A stretch of 44,669 bases of DNA from JASGCP01 sp965263285 (lineage in GTDB: Bacteria > Bacteroidota > Bacteroidia > Chitinophagales > Chitinophagaceae): the NCBI GenBank assembly GCA_965263285.1, contig CBDHHD010000012.1, positions 1 to 44,669 of the forward strand. Reading direction: 5' to 3'. The translations under genes and the position numbers were made by a program. This document shows, piece by piece, positions 36,422 to 44,669 of the stretch. Position 1 is the stretch's first letter, and every line of letters begins with the position of its first letter. The notes under the pieces are model-generated. The model saw only the letters and a program-made list of their open reading frames with translations. It ran no database searches and was not told the origin of the DNA.

Positions 36422-36818
36422 AAAAACAGAATTAAAAAAAGTGCAGGAAGAACTTTGACAGGAATGTAGGAGGATTATAAAAGACGCCTACAAAGTAAAT
36501 GGAGAATCGTATTGCTACACGTGTGGAAATGAATGCGATGGTGTCAATAGACATCTCGGTCATTTCCTCCCAAAGGGAAGTTGTGGTATGTACCTAAAAT
36601 ATCATTTAGATAATTTAAGAATTCAGTGTTTTAGATGCAACATCCACTTGGGAGGGAATGGCGGAGAATTTGGCAGAAAGCTGGAGCAGGAAATAGGTAA
36701 GGAAAAGTATGAAAGACTTTTTAAGTTAAAACATAAAAACATAGAAGATAGACCATACGATTACTATAAAGATTTATTAGAAAATTATAAAAAAATAAAA
36801 TATGCGGACTTTAAGTGA
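36402..36818 (+). CDS. ninG: NinG/Rap-like recombination endonuclease, 138 aa
   Basis: Lambda NinG (Rap) family, branched-DNA endonuclease. Seen: YCYTCGNECDG, RHLGHFLPKGSCGMYLKYHL, NLRIQCFRCNIHLGGNGGEF; Cys pairs and His match the family. Two in-frame ATGs (36402, 36405); the first is taken. Length slightly below lambda NinG. Sits in the recombination cluster and overlaps both neighbours. Confidence 0.85.
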
Positions 36819-37020
36819 TAAAACAAAAGATATTATGAAACTAATAGAGAGTGGTATGCCTGTAAGAACTATCGCGAGAGCTTTAGAAGTTTCAAGAGAC
36901 AGGGTAAGAGATGTAAAAGGTAGAATGCTAAACACTCACTATTACAGAAGAAAGAAAATGAGAGCAACACTTAGTGCTCGCAAAAGATATTTGAAAAAAA
37001 AATTATTAGAAAATAAATAA
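36802..37020 (+). CDS. Small helix-turn-helix protein, 72 aa
   Basis: Residues 12-40 (IESGMPVRTIARALEVSRD) form a clear HTH of the resolvase/sigma-region-4 type. The C-terminus is very basic (RRKKMRATLSARKRYLKKK). It overlaps ninG by 17 nt. It is the best candidate in the window for a phage transcription regulator acting on the palindromic early promoters, but this is inference. Confidence 0.65.
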   Translation: MRTLSDKTKDIMKLIESGMPVRTIARALEVSRDRVRDVKGRMLNTHYYRRKKMRATLSARKRYLKKKLLENK

Positions 37021-37025
37021 AATAT

Positions 37026-37451
37026 ATGGAAAAAGAGCAAAACAAACTATTACAAGGAATCCTTGATAAATTAAATGAAATTGCTGTTATTCTCATTAAT
37101 AAAAAGAAAGAAAGAAAAACCCCGCAGAAGATACAAGAAGTTAAAATATGAGATTTAGAAGAGAAGTTAACACAAATGGAGGCAGTTGAGGGAAGCATAG
37201 ACGATATATTAGCCACATATATAAGATATAAGATGGAGTTTAGTAAGACTTTTTTAAAGCCTACAGACTCACAATCGCTAACATCTCTTTATAAAAGATT
37301 TGGCAGAATAGCAAAGGAAATATCTGAGATAAAAGGTATAAATAACTCAATGTTACAAGAAGCAATGTCTTCTTTAGTTGAGAAAGATAAAAGAGAAAAA
37401 AACAGTGTAGGATGAACATTAGAAACAGTATTAAAACAATTTCAAAAATAA
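37026..37451 (+). CDS. Hypothetical helical protein, 141 aa
   Basis: Lys/Glu-rich helices and TGA-encoded Trp (KIWDLEE, VGWTLETV). No motif recognised. It starts 5 nt after the HTH gene and precedes another unknown gene and the helicase; a role in replication is only suggested by neighbours. Confidence 0.55.
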
Positions 37452-37455
37452 ATAT

Positions 37456-37815
37456 ATGGCTAAAATAAAAAATAAAAAAGAATTAGAAAGTATCATTTAC
37501 AATGATATGAGTTATGATGAAATAAATAAGTTCATGCAAGAAGTAAAAGACAATAGAATGTGGCTAAAAGAAAATAAGATACCAATAGAATATTTTTTTT
37601 ATGCGAAGAAGAGAATATTTAGTTGAAACAGAAAAGAAAATAAATTTAGTTTTTATACAGGATGAGAAAATCAAACTACATACGGACAAGCATTACATTG
37701 ATGAAAACAAATTGAAAACCATTTATATGAAGATGTTGAATTTAATTTAAATTTAACAACAGAAGGATTAGAAAAAAAGAAAGAAATATTAAAAAAAATA
37801 AAAATATGAAATTAA
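37456..37815 (+). CDS. Hypothetical protein, 119 aa
   Basis: Reads KNKKELESIIYNDMSYDEIN, FSWNRKENKFSFYTGWEN, and ALHWWKQIEN with three TGA Trp, ending KIKIWN. Its last codons overlap the helicase start by 10 nt, so the frame is coupled. Not recognised. Confidence 0.55.
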
Positions 37816-38999
37816 GAAAATATCAACAAGACTGTGTGGATCAATTAATGAGAAATATAAAAAATAAGACAAAAGATATTATAGTTCTTCCAACAGGAGC
37901 AGGCAAAAGTATAGTAATAGCAAAGATAATAGAATTAGCAAATGTGCCATGTCTTATATTACAGCCAAGCAAGGAGATTTTAACACAGAATTATAACAAG
38001 TTAAAACAAATAGTACCTGAGGGAGACATGGCAATATACTCAGCATCTTTAAAAGAGAAAAAAATAAATAAATATACCTTTGCTACAATAGGAAGTGTAT
38101 ATAAAACCCCTGAACTTTTTGATTATGTTAAACTTGTAATAATAGATGAGTGTCACCAATTAAATAATAAAAGTAGTGATAGTATGTTTATGAGTTTATT
38201 AGATAAATTAAATGTGAAAATAATAGGACTAACGGCAACACCATTTAGATTATATCCTACATATTTTATGAAGTTTGGAAGCCTATACCAATCAGTATCT
38301 ACTAAAATGATTAACAGGACACTGAATAAAAAATCAGAAAAGTTTTGAGACGATATAGTTTTTAATATGTCTAACAAACAATTAACTCAAGAAGGATTTT
38401 TAAGTCCTATTCAGTATAGATCTATTGATTATGTAGCACATGAAAAAATACCATTAAATAAATCTCAGACAGAGTTTGATTTGGAAAAGTATTGAGGTAT
38501 GCTAACTCCTAAACAGCAAGATATATGTCAAGAGATTATAAATCAACAAAGTATTAGTAAAAGTATATTAGTTTTCTGCTCTACATTAGAGCAGGCTCAC
38601 AAATTAAGCAATATAGTTGAGGGGTCAAGAGTTGTGTCTTCTAAAAGCACAGCAGAAGAGAGAGACGAGGTTATAGAGGGTTTTAAAAAGGGAGATATAA
38701 AAGTTGTTTTTAATGTAGGAGTTTTAACTACGGGATTTGACATGCCAGAGCTTGATTGTATAATAACACTTAGACCAACAAGATCTATCTCTTTATGAAT
38801 ACAGATGATAGGTCGTGGAGTTAGAATAGCCCCGAATAAAACACATTGTGATGTTATAGATTTCTCTGGCAATATAAAGTATCTTGGAAAATTGGAAGAT
38901 ATAGAAGTTAAAAAGGTTGATTATAAATGAAATGTTTGTACTCCATATAAGCCACAAGGATGAAATGGTGTAGAACTTTATAATTTTAAAATAAAATAA
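37806..38999 (+). CDS. SF2 DEAD/DEAH-type helicase, 397 aa
   Basis: Walker A LPTGAGKSIV (about 31), DECH box VIIDECHQ, motif III GLTATPFR, then the C-terminal domain with SILVFCSTLEQA, TTGFDMPELD and motif VI WIQMIGRGVR (W is TGA). RecA-like domains complete; typical of phage SF2 helicases used in recombination-dependent replication. Sits upstream of the methyltransferase. Confidence 0.9.
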
Positions 39000-39003
39000 A
39001 TAT

Positions 39004-39153
39004 ATGATTATAAGAAAAAAATGTCCTCCTGGTTATATGCATGCTGAGTGTGGGAATTGAAATTGTAGAAGAGATTATACATGTCTATATAAAGATTTTT
39101 ATTTAGGACAGGTTTGTGAAGAATGTAAAAAATTAAAAAATAATACAATTTAA
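39004..39153 (+). CDS. Cysteine-rich mini-protein, 49 aa
   Basis: Six Cys (CPP, ECGNWNC, TCL, VCEEC) in 49 residues, Trp from TGA, suggests a zinc-binding knuckle. Starts in AATATATG context 4 nt after the helicase stop. It may be a small DNA/RNA-binding or host-takeover factor. Family unknown. Confidence 0.5.
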
Positions 39154-39192
39154 CAACAGAAGAAGTTATTAAACAATTAAAAAAATAAAAAT

Positions 39193-40470
39193 ATGAAAAT
39201 ACAAAATATAGATATAAACAAAATAAAACCTTATTCAAAGAATGCTAAAAAGCATACCAAGAAACAAGTGGTACAGATATCAGAGAGTATAAAGGAGTTT
39301 GGAATTAATCAGCCTCTTGTGGTAGATAAGGATATGATACTTGTTGTAGGTCATGGAAGATATGAAGGATGTAAATTCTTAGGAATGAAAGAGGTACCTG
39401 TTTTAATACTGGACAACTTAACCGATGAACAGATAAATGCTTACAGATTGGCAGATAATAAACTTAATGAAAGTGATTGAGATAAGAAGCTGGTTATAGA
39501 TGAATTAAAAGAATTAAACCTTAAAGGATTTGATATTTCTATAACAGGATTTAGTAAAGATTTAGTAATAGAGGGTAATAATCAAGACGACATTATACCA
39601 TCTATTAAACCTAAAAATCCAAGAACTAAATTAGGAGACTTGTATGAGATAGGAGGACACAGAATACTTTGTGGAGATAGCACAGACCCAGAGAACATAA
39701 AACGACTTATGAACGGAGTAAAGGCTGATATGGTATTCACAGACCATCCATACAATGTAAATTATAAAGGTCGGGGAAAGAACACAACTGATCATATAAA
39801 AAACGACAAAATGAAAAACTTTGACTTTGATACATTTCTATCAAAAGCATTTGATATTATGGCTGATAACATAAAACAAGAAGCAGGTTGTTATGTGTTT
39901 CATGCCTCATCTACTCAGGCAGTATTTGAGAAAACTTTAGTAGAAAAAGGTTTTTTTATACATAATCAATTAATTTGAAATAAACCTCACTTCTCTATGG
40001 GATGAAGTGACTACCATTGAAAACATGAACCTTTCTTTTATTGTGGTTTATTAAACTCTTCTAAATTCTACGGAGACAGAACTCAAACAACATCTTGGAA
40101 AATACCAGCTGGAGAGATAGAGAGATGAAAGTGATTTGCTTTAACTGAACCAAAAATAGAAGATGGAGTATCTACTATTTGAAGCTGTAAAAAAGATAAT
40201 GTGGCAGATTACATACACCCGACACAAAAGCCAGTTGAAATTATACAAAAGGCAATAGCAAATTCCAGTAAGCAAGATGATGTAGTCCTTGACTTATTCG
40301 GTGGTAGCGGAAGCACATTAATAGCTTGTCATAAAATGTGAAGAAAAGCATATTTAAATGAATTAGATCCAGCCTTCGTGGATTTATTGATAGAGAGATA
40401 TTGTAAATATACAAAAGACTATAAAATGAAATTGAATGGTAAAGACATAGAATGACTACCATTATCTTAA
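39193..40470 (+). CDS. ParB-N/DNA methyltransferase fusion, 425 aa
   Basis: The N-terminal ParB-like domain (IKPYSKNAKKHTKKQVVQ, VVGHGRYEGCKFLG) is fused to a DNA amino-methyltransferase with FGGSGSTLIA (SAM motif), HPTQKPVEI and QLIWNKPHFSMGWSDYHWKH. The catalytic motif, normally DPPY, reads TDHPYNV here. Trp positions at SDYHWKHEP are TGA. Such fusions protect phage DNA from restriction. The DHPY variant could change or abolish activity. Confidence 0.88.
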
Positions 40471-40478
40471 AAATGTGA

Positions 40479-40491
40479 TATAATGTATTTA
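40479..40491 (+). promoter_or_regulatory. Internal extended -10 promoter
   Basis: TGATATAAT with TATAAT at 40479-40484 between the methyltransferase and the next gene; no good -35. Confidence 0.4.
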
Positions 40492-40517
40492 TTAATATAA
40501 TAATAATTAAAAAATAT

Positions 40518-40979
40518 ATGCGAGGTAAATCAATAATCAAACAACCAATAATAATAGATGCTTTAAAAAAAGCATTTGAGATCGGATGTAATATATCCGA
40601 AGCTTGTCTTTATGCTGGTATAGACAGAAGAGTGTATTATGACAATAAAAAAAAATACCCAGACGAATTTGAAAAAATGGAAGCCCTAAAAGACAAACCA
40701 ATTCTTAGAGCAAGACAGACAGTCGTCACAGCCATAGGATCAGACCCAGACCTAGCTTTTAAGTATCTTGAGAGAAAGAGAAGAGATGAGTTTGGAATAA
40801 AAGAAACTCATGTAATAGAAAACTTTGAAAACCAATTATCTGAAACAGAATTGTTAAAAATAGCACAAAAAGTAGCCCAATTAGACCCTGAAGAGATACA
40901 AAATGTGGTGAACTTGTCGGTTGAAAATAATGACGAAAAACAATCAAAAATAGAGGTAGGGGGGGAAGACGAAAAGTAG
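40518..40979 (+). CDS. terS: Terminase small subunit-like protein, 153 aa
   Basis: N-terminal HTH (CNISEACLYAGIDRRVYYDN) followed by FEKMEALKDKPILRARQTVV and DLAFKYLERKRRDEFG, the pattern of phage small terminases that recognise the packaging site. C-terminus coiled and acidic. It ends with TAG. Found 9.5 kb away from, and on the opposite strand to, the large subunit. Confidence 0.65.
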   Translation: MRGKSIIKQPIIIDALKKAFEIGCNISEACLYAGIDRRVYYDNKKKYPDEFEKMEALKDKPILRARQTVVTAIGSDPDLAFKYLERKRRDEFGIKETHVIENFENQLSETELLKIAQKVAQLDPEEIQNVVNLSVENNDEKQSKIEVGGEDEK

Positions 40980-41035
40980 TTATCCACTCTTTTTAAATAC
41001 CATCGCTTGCTTTACAAGCACTGGTATGATATACT
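40980..41035 (+). promoter_or_regulatory. Early promoter with DnaA-like box and palindrome
   Basis: TTATCCACT at 40980-40988 (one off consensus), 18 bp before TTGCTT (41007-41012); 17-bp spacer; extended TGATATACT with -10 at 41030-41035. TGCTT/AAGCA palindrome at 41008-41020 overlaps the -35. Confidence 0.7.
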
Positions 41036-41040
41036 CTAAA

Positions 41041-41082
41041 TTAGAGAGATAACAAACAAATTAATAATAAGACACTCTCTAA
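41041..41082 (+). promoter_or_regulatory. 5'-terminal hairpin, early leader
   Basis: TTAGAGAG (41041-41048) pairs with CTCTCTAA (41075-41082), loop ATAACAAAC...AATAAGACA; followed by AAACAAAAATATG. Confidence 0.75.
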
Positions 41083-41091
41083 AACAAAAAT

Positions 41092-41940
41092 ATGATTATA
41101 GACACATCAATTATACCTTTAGATATAAACAAGGTAGAATTAGAAACAATTAAAAACAAATACATCGTAATAGATAGAAACAATAAACAAAGTCTATCAG
41201 AAGCGGTAAAAGACTTAGTAGCACTTCGTAGAAAAATAGAAGCAAGAGGTAAAGAAATTAGAGACGAAGCAAACAAATTCTCTAAACAAGTAATAGAAAA
41301 AGAACAAGAATACACCTCTATTATAGAACCTTTAGAAACTGAATTCAAACAAAGAATCAAAGAGATAGAAGCTGAAGAGTTGAAGCAAGAAAGATTAAAA
41401 AGACTTCCTGTCAAAATAGATATGTTATCTAAATTAGAATATATATCTATACCAAGTGAAGATTTCTTATTGTCTCTTACGGACGAAGCATTTATGGAAT
41501 ACTATCAAGACCAATCCAAAGTAAGTAAAGATGCTATACAAAAGAAAAAGGATCAAGCAGAAAGAGAAGCAAAACTTGTAGCAGAAGCAAAAGAAAAGGC
41601 AGAAGCAGAAGCAAAGGCAAAAATATTAAAAGCAAAGGAAGATGCTGAGAAAAAGATACAAAAAGCAAAGGAAGATGCTGAAAAAGAAGTGAAAGCAAAA
41701 GAAAAGGCAGAAGCAGAAGCAAAGGCAAAGGCAGAAGCAGAAGCAAAAGAAAAGGCAGAAGCAGAAGCAAAAGAAAAGGAAGAGTTAGAAAACAAAAAAA
41801 AGTATAAAAAGTGATTATTAGATAGTGGGTTTGTGGCAGGAAATGATGACTTTATCGTAAAAAGAGATGGAGATATACACATATTATATAGAAAAGTCTC
41901 TTCAATAGATGTAAAAACTTGAATAAAAGTAAATAAATAA
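41092..41940 (+). CDS. DUF1351-like coiled-coil early protein, 282 aa
   Basis: Residues 25-115 (SLSEAVKDLVALRRKIEARG, EYTSIIEPLETEFKQRIKEI) follow the plan of DUF1351-type proteins in phage recombination operons. Residues about 145-240 are a low-complexity Ala/Glu/Lys helix (KEKAEAEAKA repeats). The C-terminal domain after TGA-encoded Trp is ordered (KKWLLDSGFVAGNDDFIVKR). Likely works with exonuclease or SSB in recombination. Confidence 0.6.
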
Positions 41941-41946
41941 AAATAT

Positions 41947-42030
41947 ATGAAAATAGACTGAGCACTTATTGGAATAATCTTACAAGGATTATGTACATTC
42001 TTATTATGAATAAATATATTATCAAAATAA
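41947..42030 (+). CDS. Membrane micropeptide, 27 aa
   Basis: MKIDWALIGIILQGLCTFLL then WINILSK, both Trp TGA. Single TM helix. Starts AAATATATG and is 6 nt from the previous stop. Second such peptide in the early region; function unknown. Confidence 0.4.
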
Positions 42031-42047
42031 AATAATAAAATAAATAT

Positions 42048-42214
<167 letters not shown>

Positions 42215-42216
42215 GT

Positions 42217-42462
42217 ATGACAAACGAACAAGAATTAGAACAAATAAAATTAGATATATATGATAAAGAAGCAGAATATACTAAAATAGAAAGCGAAATA
42301 GAAAACTTACAAACAGATATGAACAATGTAAGTAATGAATTAGACAAATTGGAAGAAAAAAGAGAACTATTAGAAAAGGAGATAGAAGAAAATGCTGAAT
42401 ATCAAGAAACTCCAGAAGAAGATTATTTAAAAACAGAGAGTGAGTCTATTGTTAGAAATTAA
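42217..42462 (+). CDS. Acidic coiled-coil protein, 81 aa
   Basis: Continuous heptads (YTKIESEIENLQTDMNNV, LDKLEEKRELLEKEIEE). No Cys or Trp. Last gene of this early operon before the structured 3' region. Confidence 0.55.
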   Translation: MTNEQELEQIKLDIYDKEAEYTKIESEIENLQTDMNNVSNELDKLEEKRELLEKEIEENAEYQETPEEDYLKTESESIVRN

Positions 42463-42480
42463 TAAAAAGTCAATAGGTAG

Positions 42481-42549
42481 AGTGATCTATTTAAAATAAA
42501 TCACTCCAACCTGCTGGTTTTTGTTTTCTGGCAGGCACCTGAAAAGGTG
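42481..42549 (+). ncRNA. Structured 3' RNA region
   Basis: Three hairpins in a row: AGTGAT/ATCACT (42481-42505), CCTGC/GCAGG (42510-42535) and CACCT-GAAA-AGGTG (42536-42549), before a terminator. Probably the 3' UTR of the early operon or a processed small RNA. Confidence 0.5.
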
Positions 42550-42568
42550 TGAGGGTCTTAGAGAAAAG

Positions 42569-42595
42569 TAGCATTTTAAATGCTATTTTTCTTTT
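42569..42595 (+). terminator. Intrinsic terminator, early operon
   Basis: TAGCAT (42569-42574) pairs with ATGCTA (42580-42585), followed by TTTTTCTTTTT. Confidence 0.75.
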
Positions 42596-42601
42596 TAAAA
42601 G

Positions 42602-42676
42602 TTATCCACAGCAATCGCTTGCTTTATTACAAGCAATAGTTTATACTTAGAACAGCAAGCAAATAAGACCCTTGCT
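42602..42676 (+). promoter_or_regulatory. radC promoter, DnaA box, palindrome and 5' hairpin
   Basis: DnaA box TTATCCACA at 42602-42610, 8 bp before TTGCTT (42619-42624); -10 TATACT (42642-42647). TTGCTT/AAGCAA palindrome at 42619-42636. +1 A42654 begins AGCAAG (42654-42659), which pairs with CTTGCT (42671-42676). Confidence 0.8.
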
Positions 42677-42688
42677 AAAAACAAAAAT

Positions 42689-43420
42689 ATGATCAAATAC
42701 AATGACATGTCTGTTGAAGACAGACCAATATACAAACTAACTACAAAAGGCTCAGAAAACCTTAAAGATATAGAACTAATATCTCTTATATTGAAGAGTG
42801 GCTTCAATACAAAAAGCAAATCCTACGACCTCATGCAGGTTTCAAAACAAGTTTATAATGTGCTATTATCTCATAAATTCTCTATAAAAAAAGAAAAGCA
42901 AATATTACAAGATTTATTAAAAATACCATCAATCAAAGAAAACAATGCTACAAAAATAATAGCAGTCATGGAGTTGTCGGCAAGATTAAACCGACTAACA
43001 GAGATGGACTCGCAAGATGATATGACAGATCCTGAAAACATTTATAAACACTTCTACACAGAAGCACAGAATGACAAAGAACATTTTTATATTGTATTTT
43101 TAAATAATAGAGATAGAGCAATAACAAAAGAACTTATATCTGTCGGAACTATAAATGCTTCAATAGTACATCCTCGTGAAGTCTTTAGTAAAGCAATAGA
43201 AAACAAATCAGCTACTATCATAGGTGTGCATAATCATCCCAGCGGAGAAATAAGTCCTTCTGATGCTGATATAAAGATAACAAAAAGACTAATAGAAGCT
43301 GGCAAATTATTAGGTATAGAATTCTACGATCATGTCATAGTTGGTAAAGATAACAGGACTAACAAAGACAGACAAAAATATTTTTCTTTCAAAGAAAACT
43401 ATAATGAATGATGGGATTAA
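42689..43420 (+). CDS. radC: RadC family JAB-domain protein, 243 aa
   Basis: Complete RadC: N-terminal helix-hairpin-helix-like part (LKDIELISLILKSG), then the JAB/MPN metalloprotease-like core with EHFYIVFLNNRDR, IVHPREVF and HNHPSGEISPSDAD. The two His, Ser and Asp of the JAMM site are present. TGA Trp only at the end (NEWWD). Function in phage is unclear; often linked to DNA repair or anti-defence. Confidence 0.92.
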
Positions 43421-43424
43421 AAAG

Positions 43425-43504
43425 ATATACACAGCCATCGCTTGCTTTACCAGCACTGGTATGATATACTAAATTTAGTGAGAATAACAATTTAAGACAC
43501 TCAC
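43425..43504 (+). promoter_or_regulatory. Promoter of clamp-like gene, DnaA-like site and 5' hairpin
   Basis: ATATACACA at 43425-43433 (two mismatches to DnaA consensus) 8 bp before TTGCTT (43442-43447); extended TGATATACT with -10 43465-43470; +1 A43477. GTGAG (43478-43482) pairs with CTCAC (43500-43504). Confidence 0.65.
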
Positions 43505-43517
43505 CAAAAACAAAAAC

Positions 43518-44036
43518 ATGATTAACATAAAACAACAAACAAAAATAATTGCTTTTATAAATAAAAGAATATCAAAAATGTCAGATATGAAACCTGAAAT
43601 AAAAGGGGTTTATATAAACGATAATAAATTAACATTTACAGATAGTTTTATATTAACCGAGATCACAGACTTACTCGTCGGCACTCTTCCAGATACTGGC
43701 ATATATGATCTATTGACCTGTCGGAAGATAGAAGGTTCCTACCCTGATTATAAACAATTACTAAATAATAAATTTACTGAAATAGAAACTTTATCTATAA
43801 AAGATTTAAAACTCAAGATAGAAGCAATGGCATGTGTTATAAAAGATAATATAGTAAAGATAGACCAGATAGAATATAACGGCTATTTATACAATAGAGA
43901 TTTTTTATATTGACTAATAGATATAATACTATTAGTTCGTGATGACATAGAAGTAAAGGTAGCAATCACTGAAAAGGGAATGTTAAAAATATATAACGAT
44001 AATTTTACAAATTTACTAATGCCGATTTATAGATAA
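43518..44036 (+). CDS. Sliding-clamp-like protein, 172 aa (probable)
   Basis: GVYINDNKLTFTDSFILTEI resembles the (V/I)ATDG(F/Y)RL strand of DnaN-type clamps, and EGSYPDYKQLL resembles the clamp YPDY phrase. It is about half of a bacterial beta clamp, so it may be a two-domain PCNA-like version, or a clamp-derived inhibitor. Single operon with its own promoter. Confidence 0.5.
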
Positions 44037-44050
44037 CAAAACAAAGAAAA

Positions 44051-44080
44051 CTCCAGCAACACAGCTGGGGTTTTTCTTTT
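44051..44080 (+). terminator. Intrinsic terminator
   Basis: CTCCAGC (44051-44057) pairs with GCTGGGG (44064-44070) with one G-U, then TTTTTCTTTT. Confidence 0.85.
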
Positions 44081-44090
44081 CACAGAAAAG

Positions 44091-44165
44091 TTATCCACTG
44101 CCAGCACTTGCTTTATTACAAGCATTGGTATATAATACAAACAGCAAGCAAATAAGATCCTTGCT
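44091..44165 (+). promoter_or_regulatory. Promoter of last early gene, DnaA-like site and 5' hairpin
   Basis: TTATCCACT (44091-44099), 8 bp, TTGCTT (44108-44113), 17-bp spacer, TATAAT (44131-44136). +1 A44143 starts AGCAAG (44143-44148), paired with CTTGCT (44160-44165), 11-nt loop. Confidence 0.8.
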
Positions 44166-44176
44166 AAAAAAAATAT

Positions 44177-44446
44177 ATGACAAATAAAAGTAACTTACAA
44201 ATAATAAGATATTCATCAAATCCACTCGGAAGAGTCTCCAGTTTGGAAATAAAAAAAGACAGCAAGGCTTTTTTTATAAAAAGAACAGGGTGTAGCTGTT
44301 GCTCGCCTTGAGACTTTTCGGAGGACGGGTTGACTAATGAAGACAAAAAAACTTTATTAGACATAAAAAATAAACTAAACAAAAATAAAAACATCACAAA
44401 ATACACCATGCAAGATATATCTAAAATATTATATCTAAAATATTAG
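44177..44446 (+). CDS. Hypothetical early protein with CxCC motif, 89 aa
   Basis: KRTGCSCCSPWDFSEDGLTN carries Cys-x-Cys-Cys and a TGA-encoded Trp; the rest is Lys-rich and helical. Ends with TAG. Own promoter and terminator, so an independent early unit; may be a small metal-binding host-takeover factor. Confidence 0.6.
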
Positions 44447-44473
44447 AGTAACCATCAGCACCAACACAAGAAC

Positions 44474-44505
44474 AGCCCCGCACCAAAGCGGGGCTTTTTC
44501 TTTTC
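44474..44505 (+). terminator. Strong intrinsic terminator
   Basis: AGCCCCGC (44474-44481) pairs with GCGGGGCT (44488-44495), loop ACCAAA, then TTTTTCTTTT. Confidence 0.92.
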
Positions 44506-44669
44506 ACAACACAGCAACACAGCAGGACGGGGGTGAATACCAGCACAGCACCAGCACCAGCACCATCCAAGCAAGAAATACAGCAAGAACCCGCCACTCC
44601 CCGCCTATCGCAAAAAATGCCACCTCCAAGCAAAGCAAATCACCACCAAGCACCACCACCAAGCACCAT
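44506..44669. repeat. T-poor right-end low-complexity region
   Basis: CA/GCA-rich sequence with very few T, similar in composition to 1-200, ending with the 14-bp terminal repeat (44656-44669). CAGCAC-type units and CCACCAAGCA units recur. No gene seen. If the genome is circular, it joins the left repeats to make a T-poor junction of about 350 bp broken by one short T-rich stretch (39-49). Confidence 0.7.

Overview
The window looks like one complete or nearly complete genome of a lytic tailed bacteriophage, about 44.7 kb and very AT-rich. It carries portal, scaffold, major capsid, neck, ejection, both terminase subunits, lysis and recombination genes, and no integrase or repressor that I can recognise. 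The first and last 14 bases are identical, and both ends lie in the same T-poor, CA/GCA-rich sequence, so the molecule is probably circular or has terminal redundancy.

Genetic code: UGA is read as tryptophan; UAA and UAG are the stops. In-frame TGA falls at family-conserved Trp positions in the portal, the amidase (SW...TWHAG), the methyltransferase (SDYHWKHEP), the helicase and the terminase. The 540-residue GroEL, a Trp-poor but Gly-rich family, has no TGA at all, which argues against UGA=Gly. I see no suppressor tRNA or release-factor gene, so the host probably reads UGA as Trp itself. Two cell-wall hydrolases imply a host with peptidoglycan, so not an ordinary Mollicute. Genes start after A-rich leaders (consensus AAAAATATATG) with no Shine-Dalgarno. 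Promoters are classical sigma70 type (TTGCTT or TTGACA, N16-18, TATAAT/TATACT), unlike Bacteroidetes.

Layout: 1-494, T-free tandem repeats and the late promoter. 495-16209 (+), head and tail genes: portal, scaffold, capsid, small structural proteins, a frameshifted fibre with a beta-propeller, a second large fibre, a holin-like protein. 16379-17703 (+), pseudoknot leader, phosphoesterase, amidase. 17756-17935 (+), a probable small RNA. 18041-22102 (-), an auxiliary/lysis operon behind a second copy of the same leader. 22193-29285 (+), neck and ejection proteins. 29308-33062 (-), large terminase, GroEL, a small CxxC protein, GroES. 33646-44446 (+), early genes: YqaJ exonuclease, SSB-like protein, NinG, SF2 helicase, ParB-methyltransferase, small terminase, RadC, sliding-clamp-like protein.

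The most unusual signal is regulatory. Of 14 transcription starts I can predict, 10 begin with A and fold into a hairpin or pseudoknot beginning at or within a few nucleotides of +1, with stems that differ in sequence but keep pairing. Two of these leaders are homologous, covarying pseudoknots in front of two convergent lysis-related operons. Eight promoters carry a DnaA-box-like site centred near -45 to -48, or one helical turn further out at -58. This suggests a phage that ties transcription to host DnaA and gives most of its mRNAs a structured 5' end.
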